Shown here piece after piece: positions 45,296-54,401 of a DNA stretch of 64,000 bases (within the stretch, counting starts at the first letter, position 1; every line of letters starts with the position of its first letter). Source of the DNA: Celeribacter naphthalenivorans (lineage in GTDB: Bacteria > Pseudomonadota > Alphaproteobacteria > Rhodobacterales > Rhodobacteraceae); assembly GCF_020524585.1 (NCBI RefSeq), contig NZ_JAIVLK010000002.1:496001-560000 (forward strand), in the 5' to 3' direction. A program made the translations under genes and the position numbers. Below the pieces are notes generated by a model, which was not told where the DNA came from, did not search any database, and was given only the letters and a program-made list of their open reading frames with translations.

Positions 45296-45384
45296 CCGAT
45301 TTATGGTACTTCACGGTTTCCTCACGCTGGCGTGATCTCGGACCCCCTATTTTCTCGGAACAACTTCGCTATCTCTTCGGTTGA

Positions 45385-45402
45385 GATGTCGATCAAGACA
45401 TC
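45385..45402 (+). promoter_or_regulatory. Leader hairpin of the outer-membrane protein gene
   Basis: GATGTC (45385-45390) and GACATC (45397-45402) pair around a 6-base loop, ending 32 bases before the start codon and 20 before the AAAAGGAG site. It may set mRNA stability or be an sRNA target, as is common for porin-like mRNAs. Confidence 0.4.
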
Positions 45403-45434
45403 ACCTCACGAACGAGGCAGAAAAGGAGAATAAT

Positions 45435-46028
45435 ATGAAACGTATCGCAACCCCCGTGCTGGTCCTGAGCGCCCTGGCCCTGTCCGCCCCGGCTTTCGCT
45501 GGCGGCTATTCCGAGCCGGTGATCGAACAGCCGACCATCGCGCCTGCACCCGTCGTGCCGGTGTCCGGCTCCGACTGGACCGGTGGCTACGCCGGTGCGT
45601 CGCTTGGTTACGGCTGGGGTGACGACGCGCTCGATGACGCGGACGACATGACCTACGGCATCTTCGGCGGCTACAACTACGACTTCGGTCAGTTCGTGCT
45701 CGGCGGCGAATTGGAATATCTCGGCTCCGAGATCGAAAATGACACGGCCAACCTCGATGATCTGACCCGTCTGAAACTGCGCGCCGGTTACGACGCCGGT
45801 CCGGCTCTGATCTACGGTGTGGTCGGTGCGGCCTATGCCAATGCCGACATCGGTGGCCAGTCCTACAACGACACCGGTTACACCTACGGTATCGGTGTGG
45901 ACTATGCCGTGACCGACAGCATCAACGTCGGTGCCGAGCTTCTGCAGAACGAATTCGACGAATTCGACAACAGCGGCACGGACCTCTCGGCCACCACCTT
46001 GGGTGCCCGTGTGTCGTTCAAGTTCTGA
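45435..46028 (+). CDS. Outer-membrane beta-barrel protein (OmpA/Omp25-like small porin fold)
   Basis: 197-aa precursor with a signal peptide (MKRIATPVLVLSALALSAPAFA, cleavage near residue 22), a short Pro/Val linker and an eight-strand barrel: alternating residues in 'WTGGYAGASLGYGWGDDALD', 'MTYGIFGGYNYDFGQFVLGG', 'RLKLRAGYDAGPALIYGVVG' and the terminal 'ATTLGARVSFKF' with C-terminal Phe, the BAM signal. It has no OmpA peptidoglycan domain. AAAAGGAG is 7 bases before ATG 45435. It is probably highly expressed, given its strong ribosome-binding site and terminator. Confidence 0.9.
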   Translation: MKRIATPVLVLSALALSAPAFAGGYSEPVIEQPTIAPAPVVPVSGSDWTGGYAGASLGYGWGDDALDDADDMTYGIFGGYNYDFGQFVLGGELEYLGSEIENDTANLDDLTRLKLRAGYDAGPALIYGVVGAAYANADIGGQSYNDTGYTYGIGVDYAVTDSINVGAELLQNEFDEFDNSGTDLSATTLGARVSFKF

Positions 46029-46061
46029 TCCGGCAAGCTCTGATTTGAGCTGATCGTTACA

Positions 46062-46096
46062 GGCGGTTCGGTTCCCCCCCACACACAAGAACCGCC
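46062..46096 (+). other. Hairpin between the OMP gene and its terminator
   Basis: GGCGGTTC (46062-46069) and GAACCGCC (46089-46096) pair perfectly around a 19-base C- and A-rich loop. It precedes the true terminator by four bases and may protect the mRNA 3' end. Confidence 0.6.
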
Positions 46097-46099
46097 ACG

Positions 46100-46129
46100 G
46101 CCCCTCGCAGATTTGCGGGGGGCTTTTTT
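46100..46129 (+). terminator. Intrinsic terminator of the OMP gene
   Basis: A 10-bp GC-rich stem (46100-46109 with 46114-46123, one G-T pair) with loop GATT, followed by six T residues (46124-46129). Confidence 0.92.
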
Positions 46130-46206
46130 GTTTTGCGGGCTCGGGATGTCATTGCCAAGCCGGATGCGATGGCTACACTGGCGCGCAACTGACAAAGGGT
46201 ATCACC

Positions 46207-47172
46207 ATGGCGCTGGAAGACGCGAAAACTCAGATCGATCTGGCCTTTACGGGCACGGGGCGGGGACTGGCCTTTGAAAACGCCTTTGGCGGCGCGCTCT
46301 CGGCCTTTCGTCGCCGCTATACCAAGGATCTCACGGGCGTCGATCTGGCGATCACTGGCGTGCCCTTCGACCAAGCGGTGACCAACCGCCCCGGCACCCG
46401 GCTTGGGCCTCGGGCGATCCGGGAGGCTTCGGCTTTGCAGGCCTTTGACGCGCCTTACGGCTGGGGCTATTCGCCCTTCGATGAGTTCAATGTGGTGGAT
46501 TACGGCGATCTGGCCTTTGACTATGCCATGGTCTCCGAGTTTCCCGACCGTTTGACCGACCACATTCGCACGATTCTGGCCGCCGGCGCCGGAAGCCTCG
46601 TGATGGGCGGCGATCACTATATCAGCTACCCGATTCTGAAAGCGCATGCCGAGAAGTTTGGCCCTCTGAGCCTCATTCACTTCGATGCGCATTCCGACAC
46701 TTGGCAAGATGATGATCTGACCCGGATCGACCACGGGACCATGTTTTACAAGGCGGTGAAGACCGGCCTCATTGATCCGAAAACCTCGGTCCAGATCGGC
46801 ATTCGCACCGACAACCCGGACACGATGGGCGTCAATATCATCGACGCGCGCACCGTGCACGAACGCGGCGCCGGATGGGTGGCCGCGGAGGTCAAAAAGA
46901 TCGTCGGTGAGCGGCCTTGCTATCTGACCTTCGACATCGACTGTCTCGACCCGGCCTTTGCGCCTGGCACCGGCACGCCGGTCTGGGGCGGGCTGGCCTC
47001 ATGGCAAGCCTCCGCGATCCTGCGCGATCTGGCGGGGGTGAACCTCACCGGCGGCGATGTCGTCGAGGTCTCTCCGCCCTATGACACCACCGGTGCCACA
47101 GCCATCGCAGGCGCGCATGTGCTGATGGAGATCATCGCGCTCTATGGCTGGACACGCCGGAAAGACGCATGA
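46207..47172 (+). CDS. speB: Agmatinase
   Basis: Manganese ureohydrolase making putrescine and urea from agmatine, 321 aa. The metal ligands are visible: His137 in 'GGDHYIS', Asp160, His162 and Asp164 in 'HFDAHSDTW', and Asp243/Asp245 in 'FDIDCLDPAFAPGTGTPVWG'. The 'GTRLGPRAIREAS' motif marks the agmatinase/guanidinobutyrase group; substrate preference within it is inferred. It overlaps the DUF1499 gene by ATGA. Confidence 0.88.
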   Translation: MALEDAKTQIDLAFTGTGRGLAFENAFGGALSAFRRRYTKDLTGVDLAITGVPFDQAVTNRPGTRLGPRAIREASALQAFDAPYGWGYSPFDEFNVVDYGDLAFDYAMVSEFPDRLTDHIRTILAAGAGSLVMGGDHYISYPILKAHAEKFGPLSLIHFDAHSDTWQDDDLTRIDHGTMFYKAVKTGLIDPKTSVQIGIRTDNPDTMGVNIIDARTVHERGAGWVAAEVKKIVGERPCYLTFDIDCLDPAFAPGTGTPVWGGLASWQASAILRDLAGVNLTGGDVVEVSPPYDTTGATAIAGAHVLMEIIALYGWTRRKDA

Positions 47173-47591
47173 GAATGGTGTTTTGGGGGATCATCATTGC
47201 ATTTGCCGCGCTGCAGGCGCTGATCCGTCTGGCGCCCACCGATCCTGCGCGCTGGCATGTCGATCCCTTCGCTGCTGCCGATCCCGCGCCGGGCGGCGTC
47301 AAACGTCTGTTGACCGTGCCGATGGACCCCGAAGAGGCGCTCACCCGGCTGGCCGCCATTGCTGAAACCGAACCGCGCACGCGCCACATTGCCGGATCGG
47401 TCGAGGAGGGGCGTCTGACCTATCGCAGCCGCACCGCCTTTTGGGGCTTTCCCGATTTCACCACCATCGCCGCGCGGCCGCATGAGAGCGGCGCCGAAGT
47501 GGTGATCCTCGCCCGCCTGCGCTTTGGCAAGTCCGATCTGGGCGTCAACGGACGGCGGGCGGAGGCGTGGATCGAGGCCGCCGGGTTTTAG
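47169..47591 (+). CDS. DUF1499 protein
   Basis: 140-aa protein with one N-terminal membrane helix or uncleaved signal ('MVFWGIIIAFAALQALIRL', residues 3-21). The soluble part has the DUF1499 pattern, including 'RTRHIAGSVEEGRLTYRSRT' and 'FPDFTTIAARP', 'SRLRFGKSDLGVN'-like 'ARLRFGKSDLGVNGRRAEAW', which in this family forms a small periplasmic domain of unknown role. It is coupled to speB by a four-base overlap. Confidence 0.82.
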   Translation: MRMVFWGIIIAFAALQALIRLAPTDPARWHVDPFAAADPAPGGVKRLLTVPMDPEEALTRLAAIAETEPRTRHIAGSVEEGRLTYRSRTAFWGFPDFTTIAARPHESGAEVVILARLRFGKSDLGVNGRRAEAWIEAAGF

Positions 47592-47637
47592 CGATGTCTC
47601 TTGACGCTGGCCCGGATCGCGGGCAACAGATCACGCC

Positions 47638-48687
47638 ATGATACCAGAAGATCGCCTATACCAAATCCTCCAGCGTTTTGAATTCCTTGAGGCCTCCATG
47701 TCTCAGGGCTCCGGCGATATTGTCGCCTTGGGCCGCGAATATGCCGAGTTGCGTCCCGTCGTGGATCAAATCCGGGGCTACCAGAGCCTGCGTGCTCAGA
47801 TCGAAGAGGCCGAGGAGATGCTCGCGGATCCTGAGATGAAGGCCTTGGCCGAAGAGGAACTCCCCGATCTCAAAGCCGCGCTGCCGGAGGCCGAAGAGGC
47901 GCTTCAGATCGCGCTTTTGCCGAAAGACGCCGCCGACACGGGCTCCGCCATCATCGAAATTCGCCCCGGCACCGGCGGCGACGAGGCGGGGCTGTTCGCG
48001 GGCGATCTTTTGCGGATGTATCAACGCTATAGCGAGGCCAAGGGCTGGCAATTCGAGATCATCGAGCTGTCCGAGGGCGAGCTGGGTGGCGTCAAAGAGG
48101 TTGTCGCCAATATCAAGGGCGAGGGCGTCTTTGCCCGGATGAAATTCGAGAGCGGCGTGCATCGGGTGCAGCGCGTGCCGGAGACCGAAAGCGGCGGGCG
48201 CATTCACACCTCTGCCGCCACCGTTGCCGTTCTGCCCGAGGCGCAGGATGTGGACATCGAGATCAACGCCAATGACATTCGCATCGACACGATGCGCAGC
48301 TCCGGCGCGGGCGGCCAGCACGTCAACACCACGGATTCTGCGGTGCGGATCACCCACATCCCGACGGGAATCGTTGTGACATCCTCCGAGAAATCCCAGC
48401 ACCGCAACCGCGAGATTGCGATGAATGTGCTCAAAGCCCGGCTTTACGACGCGGAGCGGCAAAAATTGCATGATGCGCGTTCGGCGGACCGCAAATCGCA
48501 GGTCGGCTCGGGCGATCGCTCGGAACGCATCCGTACCTATAATTTTCCGCAAGGCCGTATGACGGATCACCGCATCAACCTGACGCTCTACAAGCTCGAT
48601 CAGGTGATGCAGGGTGACCTCGATGAGGTGATCGACGCGCTGATTTCCGACCATCAATCCGCGCTTTTGGCGGAGATGGAAGGGTGA
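47638..48687 (+). CDS. prfA: Peptide chain release factor 1
   Basis: Terminates translation at UAA and UAG. The 349-aa protein has GGQ at residues 225-227 in '[20 protein letters not shown]', the methylation target of PrmC, and the codon-recognition PxT-type region near residues 180-190 ('[18 protein letters not shown]'). It is followed by prmC with a four-base overlap, the usual pairing of substrate and modifying enzyme. Confidence 0.97.
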   Translation: MIPEDRLYQILQRFEFLEASMSQGSGDIVALGREYAELRPVVDQIRGYQSLRAQIEEAEEMLADPEMKALAEEELPDLKAALPEAEEALQIALLPKDAADTGSAIIEIRPGTGGDEAGLFAGDLLRMYQRYSEAKGWQFEIIELSEGELGGVKEVVANIKGEGVFARMKFESGVHRVQRVPETESGGRIHTSAATVAVLPEAQDVDIEINANDIRIDTMRSSGAGGQHVNTTDSAVRITHIPTGIVVTSSEKSQHRNREIAMNVLKARLYDAERQKLHDARSADRKSQVGSGDRSERIRTYNFPQGRMTDHRINLTLYKLDQVMQGDLDEVIDALISDHQSALLAEMEG

Positions 48688-49550
48688 GTGCGCAGGGGAG
48701 TGTTCAGGCGTCTTTGATCGCCGGCACCAAGCGCCTGACAGAGGCCGGGATCGACGGCGCGCCCCGCGACGCGCGGCTGTTGATGGCACATGTGTTGGAC
48801 ATGGAGCCGGGGCGGCTGACGCTCGTGATGCCGGATGAGATGTCTGAGGATCACAAAGCGGCGTTTGAAGCGGCGATTGAACGCCGTCTGACCCGTGAAC
48901 CGGTCTCGCACATTTTGGGCTATCGCGACTTTTACGGGCGGCGGTTTCAGGTCTCTTCCGACGTGTTGGACCCGCGCCCCGAGACGGAAATCCTGATCTC
49001 GGAAGCGCTCTCGAAACCCTTTGCCTCCGTCTTGGATCTTGGCACAGGATCGGGCGCTATCCTTTTGACATTGCTGGCGGAACAGGTTTTGGCCAAGGGG
49101 CTTGCCACGGATCTCTCTGAGGCTGCTTTGACAGTTGCGCAGACCAATGCGGAGGCACTTGGCCTCGGCAAGCGCGCGCGGCTTCAATGGGCGGATTGGT
49201 GGGCTGGCGTCGAAGGCCAGTTCGATTTGATCGTCTCCAACCCGCCCTATATCGCCGCGGACGAGATGGCGGGCCTGTCGCCGGAGCTCGCGCATGAGCC
49301 GCGCATGGCGCTCACGGACGAGGCCGATGGGCTGATGTGCTACCGTGCGATTGCCGCAGGTGTGCGGGCGCATCTGGCGCCGCGTGGGCGGATCATGGTT
49401 GAGATCGGCCCGACGCAGGGCGCGGCCGTGTCCGACCTGTTTTTGGCTCAGGGTCTCAAGGCCGTACGCGTCATCGCCGATCTCGATGGGCGCGACCGCG
49501 TGGTCGTGGCACAGGCGCCGAATCCGCATCCGCGCAATTTGGGAAAATGA
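48684..49550 (+). CDS. prmC: Release-factor glutamine methyltransferase
   Basis: N5-methylates the GGQ glutamine of RF1 and RF2. The 288-aa SAM-dependent enzyme has an N-terminal helical recognition domain (about 1-80), the SAM motif '[19 protein letters not shown]' and the catalytic NPPY at 186-189 in '[12 protein letters not shown]'. GTG 48684 overlaps the prfA stop, so it is translationally coupled; that GTG is the natural start. Confidence 0.95.
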   Translation: MSAQGSVQASLIAGTKRLTEAGIDGAPRDARLLMAHVLDMEPGRLTLVMPDEMSEDHKAAFEAAIERRLTREPVSHILGYRDFYGRRFQVSSDVLDPRPETEILISEALSKPFASVLDLGTGSGAILLTLLAEQVLAKGLATDLSEAALTVAQTNAEALGLGKRARLQWADWWAGVEGQFDLIVSNPPYIAADEMAGLSPELAHEPRMALTDEADGLMCYRAIAAGVRAHLAPRGRIMVEIGPTQGAAVSDLFLAQGLKAVRVIADLDGRDRVVVAQAPNPHPRNLGK

Positions 49551-49927
49551 TGCGGGGGAAGAATGTGGTCACCACGATATCGATAAGGGATTTGGTAAGG
49601 CTTATGCGTTAGAGTGCCTGTTAGCGATACCTTTTCCCGTATCGGCAAAATCCGGGCAAAACGGTTCAATTTGGCGCAGCCCATGTGCAAAAACCTCTTG
49701 TAATGCGCGGATGTACATGGTTACTGGGGACAGCGTAAGGCGGAGGACACTCCCCAACGCGGTTACCCTGCACAGCTTTGACGTTGAGGGCTCCCATTTC
49801 GGGGAGCGCAGACCACAACATGAAGTGCGGATCAACAAGGACAGACAAGCCAGTTACAGGACAAGCCGGTCCAAGAATCCGGCAACAGGCTGGACTTTAC
49901 CGAGATATAGGCTCGAAAGAACAACAT
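49551..49927 (+). promoter_or_regulatory. 377-base structured leader upstream of the DUF4167 gene
   Basis: No convincing gene was found. Several short hairpins line up: GATAC/GTATC near 49626-49643; a nested GCGT...ACGC enclosing GGAG/CTCC near 49732-49760; GCTCCC/GGGAGC with loop ATTTCG near 49790-49807; and CCGG/CCGG near 49866-49882. This density suggests a folded leader or a separate small RNA. No known RNA family could be recognised by eye. Confidence 0.5.
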
Positions 49928-50548
49928 ATGAGATCTTCTAAAAACCGTTCGCGGTCCAAGAACAACCGCAGCCGTTCCGTTGGCAATATCGTCAACCGCG
50001 TCTTCGACAGCTCCGGCCCCGAAGGCAAGGTGCGCGGCACGCCACAGCAGATCATCGAGAAATACAATCAGCTTGCCCGCGATGCCCAGCTTGGCAACGA
50101 CCGCGTGGCCGCTGAGAATTTTCAACAGCACGCGGAGCATTATCTTCGCCTTCTGGGCCAAGCCCAAAAAGAACAGGAAGCGCAGCGCGAGCAGCAGGAG
50201 CGCGATCAGGCCGAGCGTCGTGAACGTCAGGAATCTGAGCGCGCCGAGCGTCAGCGCAAACGCGACGACCATCAGTCCACACAACCGCAAGCTGGCGAAG
50301 GCGATCAGCCCGATCTGGTCTTTGTGGACACCAAGGCGGACGATGGCGACACCGGTCTCGTAGAGACACCGGAAGAGGCCCCGAAAGAGGTGGTCGAGGC
50401 GCCGAAGCCGAAAAAACCGCGCGCGCCGCGCAAGCCGCGCAAGACCAAAGCGGAAAAGGATGCGGAAGCGGCTGCGAAAGCTGCGGAAGAGGCCTCCTCT
50501 GAGGCGCCAGAACCGGCGCCAGAGGCCGCACCGGACGCCGCCGAGTAA
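49928..50548 (+). CDS. DUF4167 protein
   Basis: 206-aa alphaproteobacterial protein. The basic N-terminus ('RSSKNRSRSKNNRSRSVGNI') and the following 'VNRVFDSSGPEGKVRGTPQQ' to 'NFQQHAEHYLRLLGQAQKEQ' form the DUF4167 domain (about 1-90). Then come a Glu/Arg coiled-coil and an Ala/Lys/Pro/Glu low-complexity tail with 'PKKPRAPRKPRKTKAEKD', which looks nucleic-acid binding. Its role is not known; an RNA-binding function is inferred from the charge pattern and prfA-prmC context. The longer upstream frame is not used; ATG 49928 begins the conserved basic segment. Confidence 0.88.
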   Translation: MRSSKNRSRSKNNRSRSVGNIVNRVFDSSGPEGKVRGTPQQIIEKYNQLARDAQLGNDRVAAENFQQHAEHYLRLLGQAQKEQEAQREQQERDQAERRERQESERAERQRKRDDHQSTQPQAGEGDQPDLVFVDTKADDGDTGLVETPEEAPKEVVEAPKPKKPRAPRKPRKTKAEKDAEAAAKAAEEASSEAPEPAPEAAPDAAE

Positions 50549-50570
50549 GGCGCAGACCACAGATCGAAAG

Positions 50571-50593
50571 CCCCCGCCATGGCGGGGGTTTTT
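50571..50593. terminator. Intrinsic terminator after DUF4167
   Basis: An 18-base perfect palindrome (50571-50588, arms CCCCCGCC and GGCGGGGG) followed by TTTTTC. It lies between convergent DUF4167 and the LuxR-type gene and can serve both, although the T-run is stronger on the plus strand. Confidence 0.9.
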
Positions 50594-50609
50594 CTTTTCG
50601 CGAAAGGCG

Positions 50610-51122
50610 TTAGGCCTCGCCAGTTACATCAGCGTCGATCAGCGTGTCGATGACCGCAGACATCAGTTCCGCACGATTTCTGGTGCCGGATTTGCGATAG
50701 ATCGCGTTGAGATGCGCCTTGATCGTGCCCTCTTTGTTGCCGCGCAGGTCGGCAATCTCGGTGATCGACAGGCCTTTGACGAGAAAACTCGCCACATCGC
50801 GCTCCGCAGGTGAGAGTGCCCAGCCATCGAAATGCGCCTCGATGACGTCGAACACCGCGCGCGAGGCCTCTTTGAGACTGGTCTCGAGCCGGGCCTTTCG
50901 GGCGAAAAGATCCAGCATGAGCCGTGTTTCAAGGAAAATCGCGACGACCAAAGTGGCCGCCGCCATGGCTTCGATCAAAAGATGCGTGGTCGGTTTTCCG
51001 CCCGCTTCGCCCAGATCGGTCAGAACATCCGTGATAAAAAACAGCGCGCAAAAGGCCTGGGCGGCGATCAAGGCCACCATGGCCGCAGGCGTCGGGCGTT
51101 CGGTGAAGGCAGGATGTGCCAT
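50610..51122 (-). CDS. Membrane-anchored LuxR-type transcription regulator
   Basis: 170-aa protein with two N-terminal membrane helices (about residues 14-33 and 47-66), a helical linker (67-98) and a C-terminal LuxR/GerE helix-turn-helix (about 102-165): 'LSPAERDVASFLVKGLSITE', then 'GTIKAHLNAIYRKSGTRNR'. There is no receiver or PAS domain and no adjacent kinase, so it looks like a one-component membrane sensor. It lies 18 bases after the cytochrome gene and is probably the last gene of the PepSY-cytochrome-LuxR operon; its targets are unknown. Confidence 0.85.
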   Translation of the reverse strand: MAHPAFTERPTPAAMVALIAAQAFCALFFITDVLTDLGEAGGKPTTHLLIEAMAAATLVVAIFLETRLMLDLFARKARLETSLKEASRAVFDVIEAHFDGWALSPAERDVASFLVKGLSITEIADLRGNKEGTIKAHLNAIYRKSGTRNRAELMSAVIDTLIDADVTGEA

Positions 51123-51140
51123 GACGTCGTCCTTTCGGGG

Positions 51141-51665
51141 TCAGGAATCTGGCATGTCCTTGTAGCCTGTCACCATCGCGCGGGGAAGGTTGATGCGCGT
51201 CCGCCAGCTTTCGAAAAACACGGCGGCGATATGCAAAAGCACCGAAAACTCGGCCCAGCCGACCGCGATTTCATGAACCTCCTCGGGCCATTCGACGCCC
51301 CAAAACAAATCGGTGGTCATCAGCCAACCGGAGAGGCCGATGAGACCGAGCGTGGCGATGAGGTTGTAGATCATCAAGGCGCCCAGAGGTGTGTGGCCTT
51401 TGTGTGGGCGCACCCGTCCGGTCATCATGTCCGTGGCCTGTTCCATCGCCTGCGACGCAGAGGGCGGGAAACTGGCGAAGCGGGCGTAACGACTGCCGAC
51501 AAAGCCCCAGATCACGCGGATCGTCAAAAGCGCAATGATCGTGTAGCCGATCCAGAGATGCAGATCGCTTTCGTCATCGACAAAAAACGCATTGGCGGCG
51601 AAGCAGCCCACAAGCGTCCAGTGAAACAGGCGGACGACGGGGTCCCAGATTTTCTCGCGTGTCAT
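51141..51665 (-). CDS. Cytochrome b561-like membrane protein
   Basis: 174-aa di-haem b-type cytochrome, four membrane helices. It opens with 'KIWDPVVRLFHWTLVGCFAA', the FHW haem-ligand motif of this family; further His ligands are in 'LHLWIGYTIIALLTIRVIWG' and 'VHEIAVGWAEFSVLLHIAAV'. Such proteins pass electrons between the quinone pool and periplasmic partners. The start is ATG 51665, after AGGCCTC; an upstream extension to 51710 is less likely. It follows the PepSY gene by 52 bases. Confidence 0.9.
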   Translation of the reverse strand: MTREKIWDPVVRLFHWTLVGCFAANAFFVDDESDLHLWIGYTIIALLTIRVIWGFVGSRYARFASFPPSASQAMEQATDMMTGRVRPHKGHTPLGALMIYNLIATLGLIGLSGWLMTTDLFWGVEWPEEVHEIAVGWAEFSVLLHIAAVFFESWRTRINLPRAMVTGYKDMPDS

Positions 51666-51717
51666 AGAGGCCTCTTTTGAAATCTGGGGGGCGTTTGAAG
51701 CCCCCCGCACGGGCAGA

Positions 51718-51966
51718 TCAGTCTTCGATTTTCACGATGTTGAAATCGCCATCCAGAAAGACTTCGAGCTTTTGTCCATCTTTCTTGGTGTAGGCCTCAT
51801 AAAGACCGTCTTCGAGTTTGATCTTGCCCACCTCATGACCGTCTGCGGTGAGCAGTTCGGTGATCTTCATCTTGTTCTCATCGGTCAGTTCGACCGTGCC
51901 AGCGGCGAAAGCGCCGGTGGTGAGCGTTGCGGCCAGAAGCGTGGCGGAAATCAGGGTTTTGATCAT
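51718..51966 (-). CDS. Small periplasmic PepSY-domain protein
   Basis: 82-aa precursor with a signal peptide (MIKTLISATLLAATLTTGAFA, cleavage near residue 21). The mature 60 residues are a single PepSY domain: 'DENKMKITELLTADGHEVGK' and 'YEAYTKKDGQKLEVFLDGDF' ending 'NIVKIED'. PepSY domains often partner with membrane cytochromes or proteases and restrain their activity. AAAGGAC precedes the ATG on the minus strand. It begins the operon with the b-type cytochrome and LuxR-type regulator. Confidence 0.88.
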   Translation of the reverse strand: MIKTLISATLLAATLTTGAFAAGTVELTDENKMKITELLTADGHEVGKIKLEDGLYEAYTKKDGQKLEVFLDGDFNIVKIED

Positions 51967-52113
51967 GGTTTGTCCTTTTTGCAGATGGACCGGCGAGAGG
52001 GCCGGACTGGTGCAAAAAGGCAGGAGAGCAGCGGAAAACCTATTGGACCCAAGTTGGAGACCAGTGTTTTTCGTTCAGGATGAGGGGAATTGACCCTGAG
52101 TTTAGGTCTGAGG

Positions 52114-52536
52114 TTAGGGCAGTATCCCGAAACTCTCGGTCAGCTCGGCGCGGTGCACGATGTGGACCTTATTGCCCGAGGGATCGCGCAGATAGGCGCC
52201 GTAGTAATCCGGCGCATATTGCGGTCTGAGACCCGGCGCGCCTTCATCTCGTCCGCCCTGTGCCAGCCCCGCGGCATGGGCCGTGTCGACGGCGGCGCGG
52301 GTGGGGGCGACAAAGGCCAGCATCGCGCCATTGCCCGCGCGTGCGGGCGTGCGATCAAAGGGTTTATAGACGTAAAACCGGGGATAAGGTGCCTCGGGCC
52401 GGACCCAGCATCGCGCCTCCGGGCCACCATCGGGCTCAACCGCTCGTTGTTTCAGGCCCAGAGGGAGCAACACGGCGTCATAAAAGGCGGCGGCAAGGTC
52501 GAGATCGTCGGCGCCGACCGTGACATGGGAAAACAT
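52114..52536 (-). CDS. VOC-family (glyoxalase-like) protein
   Basis: 140-aa single-domain protein of the vicinal-oxygen-chelate fold. It starts 'MFSHVTVGADDLDLAAAFYD', a typical VOC N-terminus with the first metal-ligand His, and ends 'GAYLRDPSGNKVHIVHRAEL', with the usual DP-x-GN-x motif. Substrate is unknown. It is 3 bases after rsmA, at the end of the lptFGD-surA-pdxA-rsmA run. Confidence 0.85.
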   Translation of the reverse strand: MFSHVTVGADDLDLAAAFYDAVLLPLGLKQRAVEPDGGPEARCWVRPEAPYPRFYVYKPFDRTPARAGNGAMLAFVAPTRAAVDTAHAAGLAQGGRDEGAPGLRPQYAPDYYGAYLRDPSGNKVHIVHRAELTESFGILP

Positions 52537-52539
52537 GAC

Positions 52540-53382
52540 TTATCCTTTTGCGATTTCTCGGGCTAAGGCGCACCATCCTTCGATCGGCACCTGTTCGGCG
52601 CGGTCCGTGGGTTTGATCCCGGCCGCGACGAGCCGGTCTTCGATCTCCGGCGCAACACCCTTGAGCGAAGCGCGGAGCATCTTGCGGCGCTGGTTGAACC
52701 CGGCGGCGACGATGCGCTCCAGCACTTTGGGATCGGCCTCAAAGCGCGGCGCGGGCAGGGCGTCGAAATGCACCACGGCGGAATGGATTTTCGGCGGCGG
52801 GCTAAAGGCCTCGGGCGGCAGTTCCATGACAATACGGGGCCGGGTGCGCCATTGACTGAGAATCGCGAGACGGCCGTATTTTTTCGACCCGGGCTCTGCG
52901 ACGATGCGCTCGGCCACCTCTTTTTGGAACATCAGCGTCAGCGAGGCCCAATAGGGCGGCCAAGTGGGCGGCGTGAGCCAGCGCACCAAAAGCTCGGTGC
53001 CGACGTTATAGGGCAGGTTGGCGACCACGCGCACGGGGGGCGTCAGGCGCTCCAGCGGGTCGATCTCCAAGGCGTCGGCGTTGATCACCTCAAGCCGTCC
53101 GGGATAGGCGGCGGAGATTTCCGACAATGGCCCCATGGCGCGGCTGTCTTTTTCGACGGCCAGAACCTTGCGCGCGCCCTCGGCCAGAAGGCCACGGGTC
53201 AGACCGCCGGGGCCGGGGCCGACTTCCAAAACATCGGAGTGCGTCAGATCACCTGCTTGGCGGGCAATTTTCGAGGTCAGGTTCAGGTCGAGAAGAAAGT
53301 TCTGCCCGAGCGATTTCTTGGCGACGAGACCATGGGTTTCGATCACATCGCGCAGCGGCGGGAGCCCATCGACAGTGGCCAT
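52540..53382 (-). CDS. rsmA: 16S rRNA dimethyladenosine transferase KsgA
   Basis: Dimethylates two adjacent adenosines in helix 45 of 16S rRNA, a late step of 30S assembly. The 280-aa protein has '[11 protein letters not shown]' (22-32), the SAM motif '[12 protein letters not shown]' (52-63) and the catalytic NLPYN (122-126). The C-terminal domain has '[15 protein letters not shown]', a KsgA hallmark. Its ATG shares one base with the pdxA stop, so the two are coupled, a gene pairing found widely. Confidence 0.96.
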   Translation of the reverse strand: MATVDGLPPLRDVIETHGLVAKKSLGQNFLLDLNLTSKIARQAGDLTHSDVLEVGPGPGGLTRGLLAEGARKVLAVEKDSRAMGPLSEISAAYPGRLEVINADALEIDPLERLTPPVRVVANLPYNVGTELLVRWLTPPTWPPYWASLTLMFQKEVAERIVAEPGSKKYGRLAILSQWRTRPRIVMELPPEAFSPPPKIHSAVVHFDALPAPRFEADPKVLERIVAAGFNQRRKMLRASLKGVAPEIEDRLVAAGIKPTDRAEQVPIEGWCALAREIAKG

Positions 53383-54365
53383 CAGCGCACTCCTTTTTCT
53401 GCCATTTCAGCGGCCATTTTGAGCGCGGCGATCAGGCTTGTCGGATCGGCAAGACCTTTGCCCGCGATGTCAAACGCGGTGCCGTGATCGGGCGAGGTGC
53501 GGATGAAGGGCAGGCCCAGCGTGACATTGACGCCGCCCGAAAAATCAATCGTCTTGATCGGGATGAGGGCTTGGTCGTGATAGGCACAAAGCGCCACGTC
53601 ATAGCCCGCGCGGGCGCGGGCGTGGAACATCGTGTCGGGCGGCATCGGGCCTTTGAGATCAAAGCCTTCTGCGCTCAAACGCTCGATCAGCGGGATCATC
53701 CAGTCGAGCTCTTCCTGCCCCATCGCACCGCCTTCGCCCGCATGGGGATTAAGACCTGCAAGCGCGATGCGTGGGCGTTCCAGCCCCCAGAAACGGCTCA
53801 GATCGGTGGCGGTGATGCGAATGGTCTCTTCGAGCAACGCGGGCGTGAAAGCGACGGGCACGTCCTTCAGCGCGATGTGGATCGTCACGGGCACGACGCG
53901 CAACTCCGGACAGGCGAGCATCATCACCACCCGCTCCACGCCGCCCAGATCGGCGAGATATTCGGTGTGGCCGGGAAAGGCAAAACCGGCGCCGTCTTTC
54001 AGGACTTTTTTGTTGATCGGTGCGGTGCAGAGCGCGGAGGCGGCCCCCGATTGCACCAGAGACACGCCGCGCGCGATCACATCGATCACGCCCTGCGCGT
54101 TGCGCAGATCCGGGTGGCCGGGCGTGGCGGGGGCGGCGAACTCATGGCGCAGCACGGGCAGGGTGCCTGAGGCGACATGATGCGCCTCGTGGGGGGCGGA
54201 GATTTCCGTGTAGTGAGTGCCATCAGGCAGGTGGCGCGGATCGCCGATCCAGAAAAACGGCACGGAGCCGTCGAGAACTTTCGCGGCGGCGACGGCCAGT
54301 TCGGGCCCGACGCCCGCCGGTTCGCCGCAACTGAGTGCGATGGGGGCAAAAGCAGCCGGGCTCAT
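53382..54365 (-). CDS. pdxA: 4-Hydroxythreonine-4-phosphate dehydrogenase
   Basis: NAD-dependent enzyme of vitamin B6 synthesis. The 327-aa protein starts with '[20 protein letters not shown]' and has the metal-binding '[11 protein letters not shown]' (His), '[18 protein letters not shown]' and '[20 protein letters not shown]', all PdxA signatures. The family usually reads GDPxGVG at the first motif; here GEPAGVG, a common variant. It sits between surA and rsmA. Confidence 0.95.
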   Translation of the reverse strand: MSPAAFAPIALSCGEPAGVGPELAVAAAKVLDGSVPFFWIGDPRHLPDGTHYTEISAPHEAHHVASGTLPVLRHEFAAPATPGHPDLRNAQGVIDVIARGVSLVQSGAASALCTAPINKKVLKDGAGFAFPGHTEYLADLGGVERVVMMLACPELRVVPVTIHIALKDVPVAFTPALLEETIRITATDLSRFWGLERPRIALAGLNPHAGEGGAMGQEELDWMIPLIERLSAEGFDLKGPMPPDTMFHARARAGYDVALCAYHDQALIPIKTIDFSGGVNVTLGLPFIRTSPDHGTAFDIAGKGLADPTSLIAALKMAAEMAEKGVR

Positions 54366-54401
54366 ATCTCTTCTTTCATAACGTGCCCATCGGGCGTCAG
54401 A

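Noticed and set aside
49345-49941. 198-residue plus-strand frame from inside prmC into the DUF4167 leader
   Set aside because: It starts in another frame of prmC, and its end lacks any domain or codon pattern of a real gene.
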